From Sphingomonas sp. Leaf230 (GTDB lineage: Bacteria > Pseudomonadota > Alphaproteobacteria > Sphingomonadales > Sphingomonadaceae), in contig NZ_LMKW01000008.1 in NCBI RefSeq assembly GCF_001421745.1, positions 652,146 to 716,145 of the forward strand: DNA of 64,000 nucleotides. The letters run 5' to 3'. The position numbers and the translations under genes are program-made. Positions within the stretch are counted from its first letter, which is position 1. Every line of letters begins with the position of its first letter. Positions 26,510-35,318 of the stretch are shown here, piece by piece. The notes beneath the pieces were generated by a model that saw only the letters and a list, made by a program, of their open reading frames with translations, did not search any database and had not been told where the DNA came from.

Positions 26510-27325
26510 TTGCCTGAAGGGACAAGTCTGCTGAACAGGACCGCCGCCGTAGACGGGCCGTGCCGTATCGCCTCGCGTACGGGCATAGCCGCGGCACTCA
26601 TGATCGCAGTGCTTGCAGCGCAACCGGGTTTCGCCACGGCCCCCGCGTCGCACGCGACCGACCGCAAGGCCGTGTCGCACACGCGCGACCGCAAGGTCGT
26701 GGCGAAACCACGCCCGAAAGCCGTTCCGGCCGAGGACGTGACCGAAGATCCGGAACCCATGCGATCGGAAGCGGCCAGCCGCATGATCGCATGGGTGACG
26801 GCCGCCCACGACAATGGGCCGCTGCCCTATGTCGTCATCGACAAGCCGACGGCGACTTTGTTCCTGTTCAATGCCAAGGGCGACTACCAGGGACAGACCC
26901 CTGTCCTGCTCGGCGTCGGCATGGGCGATGATTCGACGCCCGGCGTGGGCGCGAAGAACCTCGCGGAGATCGGCCCGGCCGAACGGACGACGCCCGCGGG
27001 CAGGTTCGTCGCGAAATTCGGCAAGGCGCTGGGGCGCCAGCGAGTCCTCTGGGTGGATTATACGAATTCGGTGGCACTGCATGCGGTGATCACCACGCAC
27101 AAGTCGGAGCATCGCGTCGAACGGCTGCTGTCTCCGACGCCGGACGACAACCGGATCAGCTTCGGGTGCATCAACGTCGGCACCAGTTTCTATACGAAGA
27201 AGCTTCGCCCGCTACTTCAGCGAAAAGGCGGCGTGGTCTATATCCTGCCCGATACCAAGTCGCTCGACGAGGTGTTCCCACGCGTGCGCCTGCTGCCGTA
27301 TCTGAATAGCGTGGCGAGCGAGTAG
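26510..27325 (+). CDS. L,D-transpeptidase (YkuD-like) family protein
   Basis: A 271-residue exported protein. It has a hydrophobic signal segment (about 24-43), a Lys/Arg/Pro-rich linker, and a YkuD-like domain (about 105-255) with the catalytic SFGCINV; the usual motif is SxGCIRM/L, so Asn replaces Arg. A histidine upstream in ALHAVITTHK is the likely partner. Such enzymes make 3-3 peptidoglycan crosslinks or attach proteins to peptidoglycan. The TTG start at 26510 is tentative; ATG 26600 would shorten the signal. It lies 21 bases after the lipoprotein gene and before a Rap1a-like gene. Confidence 0.85.
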   Translation: MPEGTSLLNRTAAVDGPCRIASRTGIAAALMIAVLAAQPGFATAPASHATDRKAVSHTRDRKVVAKPRPKAVPAEDVTEDPEPMRSEAASRMIAWVTAAHDNGPLPYVVIDKPTATLFLFNAKGDYQGQTPVLLGVGMGDDSTPGVGAKNLAEIGPAERTTPAGRFVAKFGKALGRQRVLWVDYTNSVALHAVITTHKSEHRVERLLSPTPDDNRISFGCINVGTSFYTKKLRPLLQRKGGVVYILPDTKSLDEVFPRVRLLPYLNSVASE

Positions 27326-27414
27326 GTGTATCCCGGCATGGCCATCGTGGCTTTGCCAATACGCTGGAACAGTGGCGGATCCCGGTCCGGGCGACGTCGA
27401 GAGGGACGAAGACG

Positions 27415-27738
27415 ATGATATTGGCGCTTGCCCTGCTTGCTGCCGCGGCAGACCGACCGGTCGTCGTGAGCGCGCTCACCACCGATCAGCTCGTCGAACA
27501 GTGTCGCGGCAAGGACAACGACCCCGCGCCGACATTCTGCGCCGGCTATATCCTGGCGGCGTTCGACACGCTGTCGCTGGCCCGCCAGATTTGCCCGTCG
27601 CCGACGCGCTCCTCCAACATCGAGGTCATGGCGACTGCGCGCAAATATCTGCGGACGCGGGGCAAGAAGGCGACTGGCGCACCGTCGTTCGTGGTGCGCG
27701 ACGCGCTGCAGCGCGCGTTCCCGTGCAAACGAAAGTAG
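27415..27738 (+). CDS. Rap1a/Tai-like secreted protein, second member
   Basis: A 107-residue protein with a short hydrophobic N-terminus and four cysteines in the order L..QC......FCAGYILAAFD.....ICP.......YL.......AL.RAFPC. That is the same layout as the protein at 12201-12656, so I treat the two as paralogues. It follows the L,D-transpeptidase gene by 89 bases on the same strand. The fold is best known from periplasmic inhibitors of peptidoglycan amidases. A purine-rich GAGGGACGAAGACG stretch precedes ATG 27415. Confidence 0.65.
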   Translation: MILALALLAAAADRPVVVSALTTDQLVEQCRGKDNDPAPTFCAGYILAAFDTLSLARQICPSPTRSSNIEVMATARKYLRTRGKKATGAPSFVVRDALQRAFPCKRK

Positions 27739-27753
27739 CGCCGGCTACGATCT

Positions 27754-27785
27754 CGGACTGACACTAGGCGGGGAGCGTCAGTCCG
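27754..27785. terminator. Hairpin between convergent genes
   Basis: CGGACTGAC (27754-27762) pairs with GTCAGTCCG (27777-27785) across a 14-base loop, between the Rap1a-like gene (+) and the GH74-like gene (-). No T-run. Confidence 0.55.
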
Positions 27786-27818
27786 CCTGAACCGCTCCCG
27801 CGCCCGCGGAGCTATCGC

Positions 27819-30236
27819 TTAGCGAACCGATGAGCATTGCCGATCCGCCAACGGGCGATAGGCGGCAGGTTTGCACGGAGCAGGCTCGCCCCATATCCAG
27901 CTCGAGCCGACATAACCGAGATATACCCGGCCAAAGACGTCGGGATCGGCGCCGACCACGCTGACCTGATCGAGCGTACCGACCGGGAAGTCCGTGAGCT
28001 GCTGCCAGCTCGCGGCGTCGTCGACCGAGCGCCAGATCCCGTATTCACCAGCGACCCGCCCCGACAGGAACAGCGTCGGATAGGTCTTGCCCTTGGCCGC
28101 CTTGCCGAACGCGATGTCGTCGACGCGGGTAACGCCGGTGACGGTTTGCCAGGTCTTGCCGCCGTCGATGCTGCGACGCAGGCCGGTGTCGCTGGTGTGC
28201 TCGAAGGCGGAGGTGAAGAACAGGTTGCCGGGATGGCCGGGCACCGAACGGAGCTTTGCCGCGAGTTCGCTCGACGGTGCGAGTTCGCCGTCGAAGACCT
28301 TGTCCCAGCCGACGCCGCCGTCGGTCGTTCGCCACAGGCCCTGAAGACCGGCGTTCGCGCCACCGCCGCTATGATAGAGGTAGAAGGTGCCGGGGACGGC
28401 CTTGTCCGCGGTCAGCGTCTTGCGCTGCATCCACTGCGCCTGGAACGATCCGGGGGTATCGCCGCTCGCGCCGGGCAGGCGGACCGGGGTCCAGCTGCGG
28501 CCGCCATCCTTGGTGTAATAGGGCTGGCGGTTGAACGCGGGTGCCCAGATGATGTTCTGCGGATCGCCGGACGAGACCGCGATCGTCCCGAACGACATCC
28601 GCCAGGGATCGTCGTCCTTGGTGCCGGGCGGCGTCGGCAGCGTCGGGAACTTGCCCCATTTGCGGCCGCCGTCTGTGCTGGTGCCCGCCATCACCGCATT
28701 GCCGTCCTCCGAACAGCAGCCCATCCGAGCATCGGACGCGTTGCTGACGACGAAGCCGGGCTTGGCCGGCGTCCAGTCGAGCTGCGGGACAGTCATCAAG
28801 GCACGCTCGCCGGGGCCGAACGTGGTCGAATAGGCGTTGAGATCGTCCTTCACGTGGATACCGAAATCCCAGCCCGCGAAGATCGGCGAGCCCCCGGACG
28901 GCTGGATGACGTCGTTGGCGACGAGTTCCTCGATCCCGCGAGTCTGGCTGACCCAGTCGAGCGCCCCCGTTCCGGGCGGCACGTCGGCATGGAACACGCC
29001 CATGCCCGCCGCGACCCAGACCCGGTTCGGCACCGCGGGATCGAACATCATGTCCGCGGTCGTGAAGAACGGCGCGTTGGCGACGCGCAGCCAGGGGGGA
29101 TCGCCCTCCCCGGCCTTCGCGCTGTGCGATACGCTGTTCCAGGTCGCGCCGCCGTCTGTGCTGGCATAGCCCTGCCCGCCGCGATCGACGACGATGACCT
29201 GGTCGGCACGCGGATTGGCGACGACCGCGGCGTATTCGCGCACGGTCAGGCCGAGGTCTGCGGTGAGATCGCGCCAGCGTCCGTCGCGGTACGACCAGAT
29301 CGACTTGGTCAGATCATCGACGCCGAAGAACGTGCCGCGACGATCGAACGTACCGCGCTGGAGCGTCATTGGCTGCGACCCGACCGCCGGAAGGGGGCGG
29401 AACGTCGCACCCGCATCGCTCGACACGAACATGCCCGCACCCGACGCGAGCGCGAACAGCCGCCCGGTCGGCTTGCCGCCGGCGGGTCGTTCGAACCACA
29501 GCATCGTGCCGGGTGTCTGCGCGCCGGCATCGGGCTTGCGATCCTTGCTGACCGGGACCGAGCCGACATGGGACCACTGTGCGCCGCCATCGGTCGAGCG
29601 CCACAGCCCGGTCGCCGGGGTACCGAGCAGGACGATGTCCGGATTGGTCGGATCGACCGCCATGAACGGGCCGTGCAGCCGGAACTCGCTGTTCGCGTCC
29701 CACACCATCGGGAACGGATTGCCGGCGTTGGGCTGGACCCAGTGCCTGCCGGTATCGTCGGAGCGGTAGACCCGGCCCTGCAGCGCCATGTAGAGGCGTT
29801 GCGCGCGCGAGGGGGCGACGACGATCTCGTACGCACCCGCGGCGGCGCCGTTCTGCGTGCGGATGCTGTCGGGCATCGACGCCGCTGTGACGAGCTGGCT
29901 CCAGCGGTTCGCCGACGCGTCCCAGATATACGCGCCATAGACGTCGGTGCGCGCGACGAAGGTCTTGCCCGACGCATCGCTCGACAGGCCGGAGATCATG
30001 CCGCCGCCGCCGATCGCGACGTGCTTCCACTGATAGGCCTCGGATGCGACCGGGCCACCGGCCTGCGACAAAGCGCGCGGCGCGGCATGCGCCTGGTGGT
30101 CGCCCCCGAACCAGAAGGCGGCGATCCCGGCGGCGAGTGCGAGCAGCATCACGACGCCCAGGATCCACGGCCAGCGACGGCGGCGGGGCTGGACGAAATC
30201 CTCGTAGCGGACGGTGCGGCGTACATGTGGTTCCAT
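27819..30236 (-). CDS. Membrane-anchored GH74-like glycanase (Asp-box beta-propeller protein)
   Basis: An 805-residue protein. It has a cytoplasmic basic N-terminus, one membrane helix (about 23-43), then two beta-propeller-like halves with repeated SxDxGxxW Asp-boxes (such as STDGGAQW and STDGGATW). The opening YQWKHVAIGGGGMISG and ARTDVYGAY closely follow the GH74 signature and keep the first catalytic Asp position (D98). GWDFGIHVKDDL resembles the motif of the second catalytic Asp (D457). GH74 enzymes cut beta-1,4-glucan backbones such as xyloglucan. A periplasmic glycanase acting on the locus polysaccharide is inferred. GGGAG supports ATG 30236. The WecG-like gene lies just upstream. Confidence 0.78.
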   Translation of the reverse strand: MEPHVRRTVRYEDFVQPRRRRWPWILGVVMLLALAAGIAAFWFGGDHQAHAAPRALSQAGGPVASEAYQWKHVAIGGGGMISGLSSDASGKTFVARTDVYGAYIWDASANRWSQLVTAASMPDSIRTQNGAAAGAYEIVVAPSRAQRLYMALQGRVYRSDDTGRHWVQPNAGNPFPMVWDANSEFRLHGPFMAVDPTNPDIVLLGTPATGLWRSTDGGAQWSHVGSVPVSKDRKPDAGAQTPGTMLWFERPAGGKPTGRLFALASGAGMFVSSDAGATFRPLPAVGSQPMTLQRGTFDRRGTFFGVDDLTKSIWSYRDGRWRDLTADLGLTVREYAAVVANPRADQVIVVDRGGQGYASTDGGATWNSVSHSAKAGEGDPPWLRVANAPFFTTADMMFDPAVPNRVWVAAGMGVFHADVPPGTGALDWVSQTRGIEELVANDVIQPSGGSPIFAGWDFGIHVKDDLNAYSTTFGPGERALMTVPQLDWTPAKPGFVVSNASDARMGCCSEDGNAVMAGTSTDGGRKWGKFPTLPTPPGTKDDDPWRMSFGTIAVSSGDPQNIIWAPAFNRQPYYTKDGGRSWTPVRLPGASGDTPGSFQAQWMQRKTLTADKAVPGTFYLYHSGGGANAGLQGLWRTTDGGVGWDKVFDGELAPSSELAAKLRSVPGHPGNLFFTSAFEHTSDTGLRRSIDGGKTWQTVTGVTRVDDIAFGKAAKGKTYPTLFLSGRVAGEYGIWRSVDDAASWQQLTDFPVGTLDQVSVVGADPDVFGRVYLGYVGSSWIWGEPAPCKPAAYRPLADRQCSSVR

Positions 30237-30273
30237 CGAACTCCCTGCCGATCCCGGCCCCGCGCGAGGGCTG

Positions 30274-31029
30274 TCAATCATGCGTTCTGGTTGCCAGATA
30301 GTAGATCGCGACCGGACTTGTCACGAGATAGCGCCAGCCGAGCCGCACCGGTTCGCGCGCGGCACGGTAGAGCCACTCCAGCCCGGTCGCCTGCATCCAT
30401 GCCGGCGCGCGCGATACGCCGCCGCCATAATGATCGAACAGCCCGCCACAGGTCCGGATCCACGCGACCCCGCCGAGCAGATGGCGGTTGTCGAGCGCGA
30501 ACCGCTCCTGCGCGGGGCTGCCCATGCCGATCCACAATACGTCGGCGCCGGACGCGCGGACCTTCGCGCAAATGTCCGGGATCGCGTCCGCCGAGAAGAA
30601 CCCGTGGCGCGTGCCGACGACCTTGAGGCCGGGGAAGCGACTGCGGAGATGTTGCGCGGCGCGGGCCGCGACACCCGGTCGCGAGCCGAGGAAGAAGAAG
30701 CGGATGTCATCGCGCGCGGCGATGGTCGCCGCGTCGAGCAGGAAGTCGGTGGTGGCGATGCGCTCCTCGAGCGGCTCGCGGCACAACAGCCGGCTGGCGA
30801 ACACCAGCGGCATGCCGTCCGCATCGACGATATCCGCGCCATCGATCAGCCGTCGATACTCTTCGTCGCGGTTATACGCGGCGATGACGCTGCCATTGGC
30901 CGAGGTGACGATGCGCGGTTCCGCCAGCGTCCCAGCCCGCGCGCGCGCCGTATCGGCGAGCATCAACGCCGCGAGTTCGTCGCGCCGCAGCCGGGCGATC
31001 TTCATGCCGCCGATCGTCGCGGTCCGCAC
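30274..31029 (-). CDS. WecG/TagA/CpsF-family glycosyltransferase
   Basis: A 251-residue GT26-type enzyme that usually adds the second sugar to an undecaprenyl-diphosphate-linked acceptor. It contains the family segments TSANGSVIAAYNRD, IVDADGMPLVFASR, FFFLGSRPGVAARAA, and VLWIGMGSPAQERFALDN followed by WIRTCGGLFDHYGG. GTG 31029 is preceded by GAAGG; an ATG at 31005 is also possible, and the frame upstream of 31029 looks non-coding. It is followed 37 bases later by the GH74-like gene on the same strand. The matching initiating transferase is not in the window. Confidence 0.9.
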   Translation of the reverse strand: MRTATIGGMKIARLRRDELAALMLADTARARAGTLAEPRIVTSANGSVIAAYNRDEEYRRLIDGADIVDADGMPLVFASRLLCREPLEERIATTDFLLDAATIAARDDIRFFFLGSRPGVAARAAQHLRSRFPGLKVVGTRHGFFSADAIPDICAKVRASGADVLWIGMGSPAQERFALDNRHLLGGVAWIRTCGGLFDHYGGGVSRAPAWMQATGLEWLYRAAREPVRLGWRYLVTSPVAIYYLATRTHD

Positions 31030-31209
31030 GAGGCCTTCATCGACAGCGGACGCATCGACGGCATTTGGCGCAATACTGTGATGATCGCGTTCGAACAGCG
31101 GCTCGTCTCCCGTCCAGATCTTACAAGACCGCAAACGTCTGACCTGTATTGAGGATGCTATGCGCGAGCCCACCAAGGCATGGCAAGCCCGAGACCGTAA
31201 TTGTGGACG

Positions 31210-32811
31210 TTACGGTGCCAGTCGATAGACGTCGTATACTTCATCGCCCGATGCGGTCCGCAGTGTCGCGAGCTTGGTGGTCGCCGCGCGGAACTTGGCG
31301 ATGTCGTCCGGATCGAGGACCAGCGGCCCGAACGTGCCGCGATCGATGACCGTGCGCTGCCTGATATCGTCGAACGACGCGGAGAGCAGGATCACGACCG
31401 GCCTGTGCGTGGCCGTGGTGAGGCGCTTTGCGGTGGCGAGCAGGCGACCCGGGCTCATCGGCGCGGTCTCGGCCAGCGTCATCGGCACGAGCGACGTGAA
31501 CCGATCGCGGCGCACCGACCAGGTCGGGTTCGCGCCGTAATAGGCGATGCTCTCGATCAGGAAGTCCGGATCGGCGATCACGACCGACCGGGACAGGCCT
31601 TCGGTCGCGAGCAGATCGACGAGCGCTTTCGCCTCGCCCTGCGGCTGCGCCTTCGCCGCCTGGACGACAGCGCGCACGGTCGCGGGAAGCTGCGTGGCGA
31701 GCAAGGCGAGGAAGGCGATCCGTCCGATCCGCTCTGCGCGACGGGCGAATACCGTGTCGTACCAGCCGCCAAACCCCTTCGCCGTCAGCCAGTGGAGCAC
31801 GACGACGAACACGATCAGCAACGCATCGTGGCGATAGTGGCCCGGGTAGACGAACACGAACAGCAGTTGCAGCCCAGCCAGCGCTGCGATCGCGGCGACC
31901 AAGGCGGCAGGGCGACGCGCAAAGGCGGCGACGCTGCCGGTAACGAGCACCGCCGCCAAGATCGTGATCGGCAGGCTGGCGTTGAAATTGCCGAAGATCC
32001 GCTGGAACTCGACGCCGGGTATGAGGTGCAGCAGCGTCTGACCGAAACTCTGGTGCACGGCGGCGGGTGCGTCCTCGACCGACGGATAGACCGATACGAA
32101 CGCGAGCAACGCCCCTACTGCGGCGACGATCATCGCGGTAAGCCATTGCCGCTTCGCCCGGCTCCAGCCCCTTCCCTCCTGCACGATCAGGTCGCCGAGC
32201 CAGAAGATACCGAACGCTCCGGTCAGCACGACCGCATGGACGTTGGCATTGCACAGCAGGAACAACAGGCCGCCGAGGATCAGCGGGTGAGCCCGGCCGC
32301 GCTCCCGAACTCCCGGATAGGCCCAGGCGACGAGCAACAGCAGCAGCATCGCGAGCCCGTAGTTCCGCGCCATCACGACATAATCGAACGTCGCGAACCC
32401 GCCGAACAGCGTCAGGATCATCACCGGCAGGGACAGGCGGGCGACAAATGCCAGGATCGCCGCGGCAACGATGCCGATCGCCAGCGCAAGGCCCGGTAAG
32501 ACGAGTTTCGTCTCCAACAGGTCGGTGCCGAACCGCAGGAGCACATGCCAGAGCAGCGGATGCCCGTAACCGCGCGCCGCCGCCGGCATGTCGAGGATCG
32601 ACGCCCCTTGCGTCGCAAGGCTGAGCGCGCGGACCTCGTCGCGCCACATCACATGATGCGCGACCAGAAACACCACGAGCGCGAGCCATGCGACGAAGAT
32701 CAGGAGGCGTAGCGGCCAATGGCGTGCCGGCGGTCGCGCGGCGCCATCTTCAGCGGGAAACAGCCCGTCCACCAGTTCCCACAACCGCGCCGAACCGATC
32801 GCGCGGGCCAT
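31210..32811 (-). CDS. GT-C-type polytopic membrane protein, putative glycosyltransferase
   Basis: A 533-residue protein with about ten membrane helices and a C-terminal soluble domain of about 130 residues. The first periplasmic loop has HHVMWRDEVRALSLA, an acidic DE motif in the position used by GT-C enzymes that take polyprenyl-phosphate sugars. Overall it resembles GT39/ArnT-like proteins, but the family is not certain. Its ATG overlaps the stop of the upstream polymerase gene (ATGA at 32811), so it belongs to the seven-gene coupled operon 31210-39994. It may add a side-chain sugar in the periplasm. Confidence 0.72.
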   Translation of the reverse strand: MARAIGSARLWELVDGLFPAEDGAARPPARHWPLRLLIFVAWLALVVFLVAHHVMWRDEVRALSLATQGASILDMPAAARGYGHPLLWHVLLRFGTDLLETKLVLPGLALAIGIVAAAILAFVARLSLPVMILTLFGGFATFDYVVMARNYGLAMLLLLLVAWAYPGVRERGRAHPLILGGLLFLLCNANVHAVVLTGAFGIFWLGDLIVQEGRGWSRAKRQWLTAMIVAAVGALLAFVSVYPSVEDAPAAVHQSFGQTLLHLIPGVEFQRIFGNFNASLPITILAAVLVTGSVAAFARRPAALVAAIAALAGLQLLFVFVYPGHYRHDALLIVFVVVLHWLTAKGFGGWYDTVFARRAERIGRIAFLALLATQLPATVRAVVQAAKAQPQGEAKALVDLLATEGLSRSVVIADPDFLIESIAYYGANPTWSVRRDRFTSLVPMTLAETAPMSPGRLLATAKRLTTATHRPVVILLSASFDDIRQRTVIDRGTFGPLVLDPDDIAKFRAATTKLATLRTASGDEVYDVYRLAP

Positions 32812-34181
32812 CAGCGGCGCGACAGCCGGGCCGGCCTCCGCAACAACCGCGTCATCCTCACACGCAGCGCGTGATGTGCGCCAGGGCTCGCATCGGACTC
32901 GCGATAGGTGATCGCGATCGCGATCAACAGGAACACTTCGACGAGCGACGCGGTGTTCAGCAACGTGGATTCAGCCAGATTATGCCCGGCGCAGAAGATG
33001 ATGATCGCCACCAGCAGCGATCGCCGCGGCTTGCCGATCGACTGGCTGAGCAACAGCCGCAGCAACGGCCAGACGATCATCATGACGATCGCCAACAACA
33101 GGCCGGGCAGGCCGATCGTGACGAGCAGGTCGAGGAAGCCGTTATGCCCATGCGCGGCATACACCGCGACCCAACCACTGGTCAGCGTCCAGATCGGACT
33201 GTCCGGGCCGATCTGCCAGAACGAACTGAAGCCGGCGCCGGTCCAGAGATGCTCGCGCGAATATTCGAACAACAGCGGCCAGATCGCGCCGCGGCCGGTC
33301 AAGGCTCCGGGATCGTTGACGAAATCGCTCAACGCCGTGAGGTTTACGAACAGGATCTGCAACGCCAGCCCGACGACCATCGCAAGGCAAATCCCGACGG
33401 CGAAGCGATGACTGGCGTCATAGGGCCGGATCGCAAAACCCATCGCCAGCGCGAGGACGAGCGACAATTCCGACGTGCTCGAATGCGTGTAATACAGGAA
33501 GATCGTCGCCGCCGCGATCACCAGCGCAGAAACGATCCGCGGAAACTGCCGGTTGTCGAACGTGAAGAAGAGCACGGTGAACGCACATGCCGCCCCCGCG
33601 ACGTTCTTATGCGGGATGATCCCGCGCCAGTCGCCGACCACCGACGACTCCTCGCCGAACACTTCCGAATGGATGCCGTAGGGCGTCAGGAACACCATCA
33701 AATAATTGACGATCAGCACCGCGATCAACACGTAGCGAATGAGCTTCAGTGCGCGTTCGGTACCGAGATCGTTGATCTGCCGGAACGTCACCCAGACGAC
33801 GAGCGCGGTCAGCGAAATACGCCGGAACGAGATGAACGGCGCGATCGCCCAGGTCACCGAGAAGAAGCAATAGGCGAGCAACACCGCAAGTCCGAGGGGG
33901 ATGCAGAACAGCTGACGCTTGCTCGGCATGCCGCTGCCCGCGAGCAGCATCACGAAGATGACGACGTGCAGCACCTGGTTGGCCGCGTCGCCTTGGCCGA
34001 TCGCCCCGGAAAACGCCCATTCCTGGAACGCCGACGTGCCGACCAGCACCAGCGCGAGGAACACCACGAAACAGGCATTGGCGATGGCGTAGCGCCGACG
34101 CGTACGCAGGCGCGTCGCGCGTTGCTGGGGCGTGATCGGCCCCGATGCGGGTCGTCGCGCTACGTTGATCGCCGTCGCCAT
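32811..34181 (-). CDS. O-antigen ligase/Wzy-type polymerase (ExoQ-like)
   Basis: A 456-residue polytopic protein. The Wzy_C region is visible as IIPHKNVAGAACAF and LTGRGAIWPLLFEY followed by HGHNGFLDLLVTIGLPG, which place the conserved His and Arg residues of ligases and polymerases in the large periplasmic loop. It resembles the ExoQ-type EPS polymerases. It is downstream of the Wzx and glycosyltransferase genes in the same coupled operon and so is the likely polymerase for that repeat unit. The protein at 42042-43523 is closely similar in layout. Confidence 0.9.
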   Translation of the reverse strand: MATAINVARRPASGPITPQQRATRLRTRRRYAIANACFVVFLALVLVGTSAFQEWAFSGAIGQGDAANQVLHVVIFVMLLAGSGMPSKRQLFCIPLGLAVLLAYCFFSVTWAIAPFISFRRISLTALVVWVTFRQINDLGTERALKLIRYVLIAVLIVNYLMVFLTPYGIHSEVFGEESSVVGDWRGIIPHKNVAGAACAFTVLFFTFDNRQFPRIVSALVIAAATIFLYYTHSSTSELSLVLALAMGFAIRPYDASHRFAVGICLAMVVGLALQILFVNLTALSDFVNDPGALTGRGAIWPLLFEYSREHLWTGAGFSSFWQIGPDSPIWTLTSGWVAVYAAHGHNGFLDLLVTIGLPGLLLAIVMMIVWPLLRLLLSQSIGKPRRSLLVAIIIFCAGHNLAESTLLNTASLVEVFLLIAIAITYRESDASPGAHHALRVRMTRLLRRPARLSRR

Positions 34182-34190
34182 GACCTGTTC

Positions 34191-35318
34191 CTATCGCGCC
34201 GGTGCCGCGGGAGCCAGTACCGCCTCGTACCGATCCAGCATTCGCGCGTTCGACGCCTCGCCGCCCAGCCGTGCGGCAAGATCCGCCCAGTGCGACCGGC
34301 GTGCGGGATCGTCCTGCAATCCCCGGAGCGCGGTCGCCAGCGCCGCCGGATCCTCGAGCGGCACGACGATCCCACACCGCGTTCCGTCGCGTGCGGTAAT
34401 ACCCTCGACCTGTACCGGCACGTCCGACACGACCAGCGGCAGGCCTAGCCGCGCGGCCTCGATCAGGGCGAGGCTGTGCCCCTCGTAGCGGCTGACCTGG
34501 ACGAAGACGTCGGCGGACGCAGCCTTGGCGAGTGCGGCGTCGCGCGGGATCAGGCCGGCGAACGTCACGCGGTCACCGAGGTCGAGGTCCGCGACGAGCG
34601 TGCGCAACGCCGCCTCGTCCTCGCCGCCGCCGACGATCTGCAGATCCGCGCCCGGCACTTCGGCCATGGCGCGGATCAGCATCGGATAGTTCTTCTGGTA
34701 GGACAGCCGGCCCAGCGCGACGACGCGCAACCGGTCGCCCGCCGCCTTTGCCCGAGGCAAGGCATCGAGGACCCGTTCGACCCGCTCCGACAGCGCGTTG
34801 TGGATCGTGAGCGTCCGCGCGCGATAGGTGGCAGGCTTGTGCGCCAGCGTCGCGCCGACCGCGTCCGACACGCTGATGATCCCGGCGACACACGGCAAAC
34901 TGCCGGTCCAGCCGTCGATCCGATCGAGCAGGCGGTTATGCGTGTCGGTCGGCGAGTGATGCGACAGGAACACGCGGGTGCGCACGCGCGCGATCGTCAC
35001 CGCGAGCGGGAGCAGCACGTTGGCTGCAGGCATCGCCGACACGACCGCGGCGGGTCGCTCTCGGCGTAGGTAGCGGACCAGCGCCGCGAAGGTGCGGATC
35101 GCGCCGAGCACCGACTGCGGGCGGGCGTCGGCAATGTGGTGCCAGACCGCCATGTCGACGCCTTCGCGCTCCGCGTCGGCGGGCGGATAGAGGACGAAGC
35201 GCTTCACCGGATGGCCGCGTGCGATCAGTCCCTCGGCGATGTCGTCCCAGAGTTCGCGCAAGCCGCCGGCCGTCGAATGCGTCATCGTAAAATGGATAGC
35301 GCCGGTTCGAGCCGTCAT
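34191..35318 (-). CDS. GT4-family glycosyltransferase
   Basis: A 375-residue GT-B enzyme. N-terminal domain with THSTAGGLRELWDDIAEGL; C-terminal domain with the nucleotide-sugar site VVALGRLSYQKNYPMLI and the ExxxxE-type motif in RYEGHSLALIEAARLGLPLVVSD. It is retaining and cytoplasmic, membrane-associated. ATG 35318 overlaps the upstream gene's stop. It is 9 bases before the polymerase gene. Donor and acceptor sugars are unknown. Confidence 0.9.
   Translation of the reverse strand: MTARTGAIHFTMTHSTAGGLRELWDDIAEGLIARGHPVKRFVLYPPADAEREGVDMAVWHHIADARPQSVLGAIRTFAALVRYLRRERPAAVVSAMPAANVLLPLAVTIARVRTRVFLSHHSPTDTHNRLLDRIDGWTGSLPCVAGIISVSDAVGATLAHKPATYRARTLTIHNALSERVERVLDALPRAKAAGDRLRVVALGRLSYQKNYPMLIRAMAEVPGADLQIVGGGEDEAALRTLVADLDLGDRVTFAGLIPRDAALAKAASADVFVQVSRYEGHSLALIEAARLGLPLVVSDVPVQVEGITARDGTRCGIVVPLEDPAALATALRGLQDDPARRSHWADLAARLGGEASNARMLDRYEAVLAPAAPAR

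Noticed and set aside
12201..27738. Type VI secretion immunity function for the Rap1a-like proteins
   Set aside because: No T6SS structural gene, no Tae-type amidase and no VgrG/Hcp in the window; both proteins sit by ordinary wall enzymes.
27819..30236. Sialidase annotation for the Asp-box protein
   Set aside because: Asp-boxes occur in many propellers. The sialidase Arg triad and FRIP motif are not visible, whereas the GH74 opening signature is.
27837..30626. Long plus-strand open frame opposite the GH74-like gene
   Set aside because: It is an antisense shadow typical of GC-rich DNA: Arg/Asp/Gly/Ala-rich, no recognisable domain, and no ribosome site. The minus-strand protein has clear domains.
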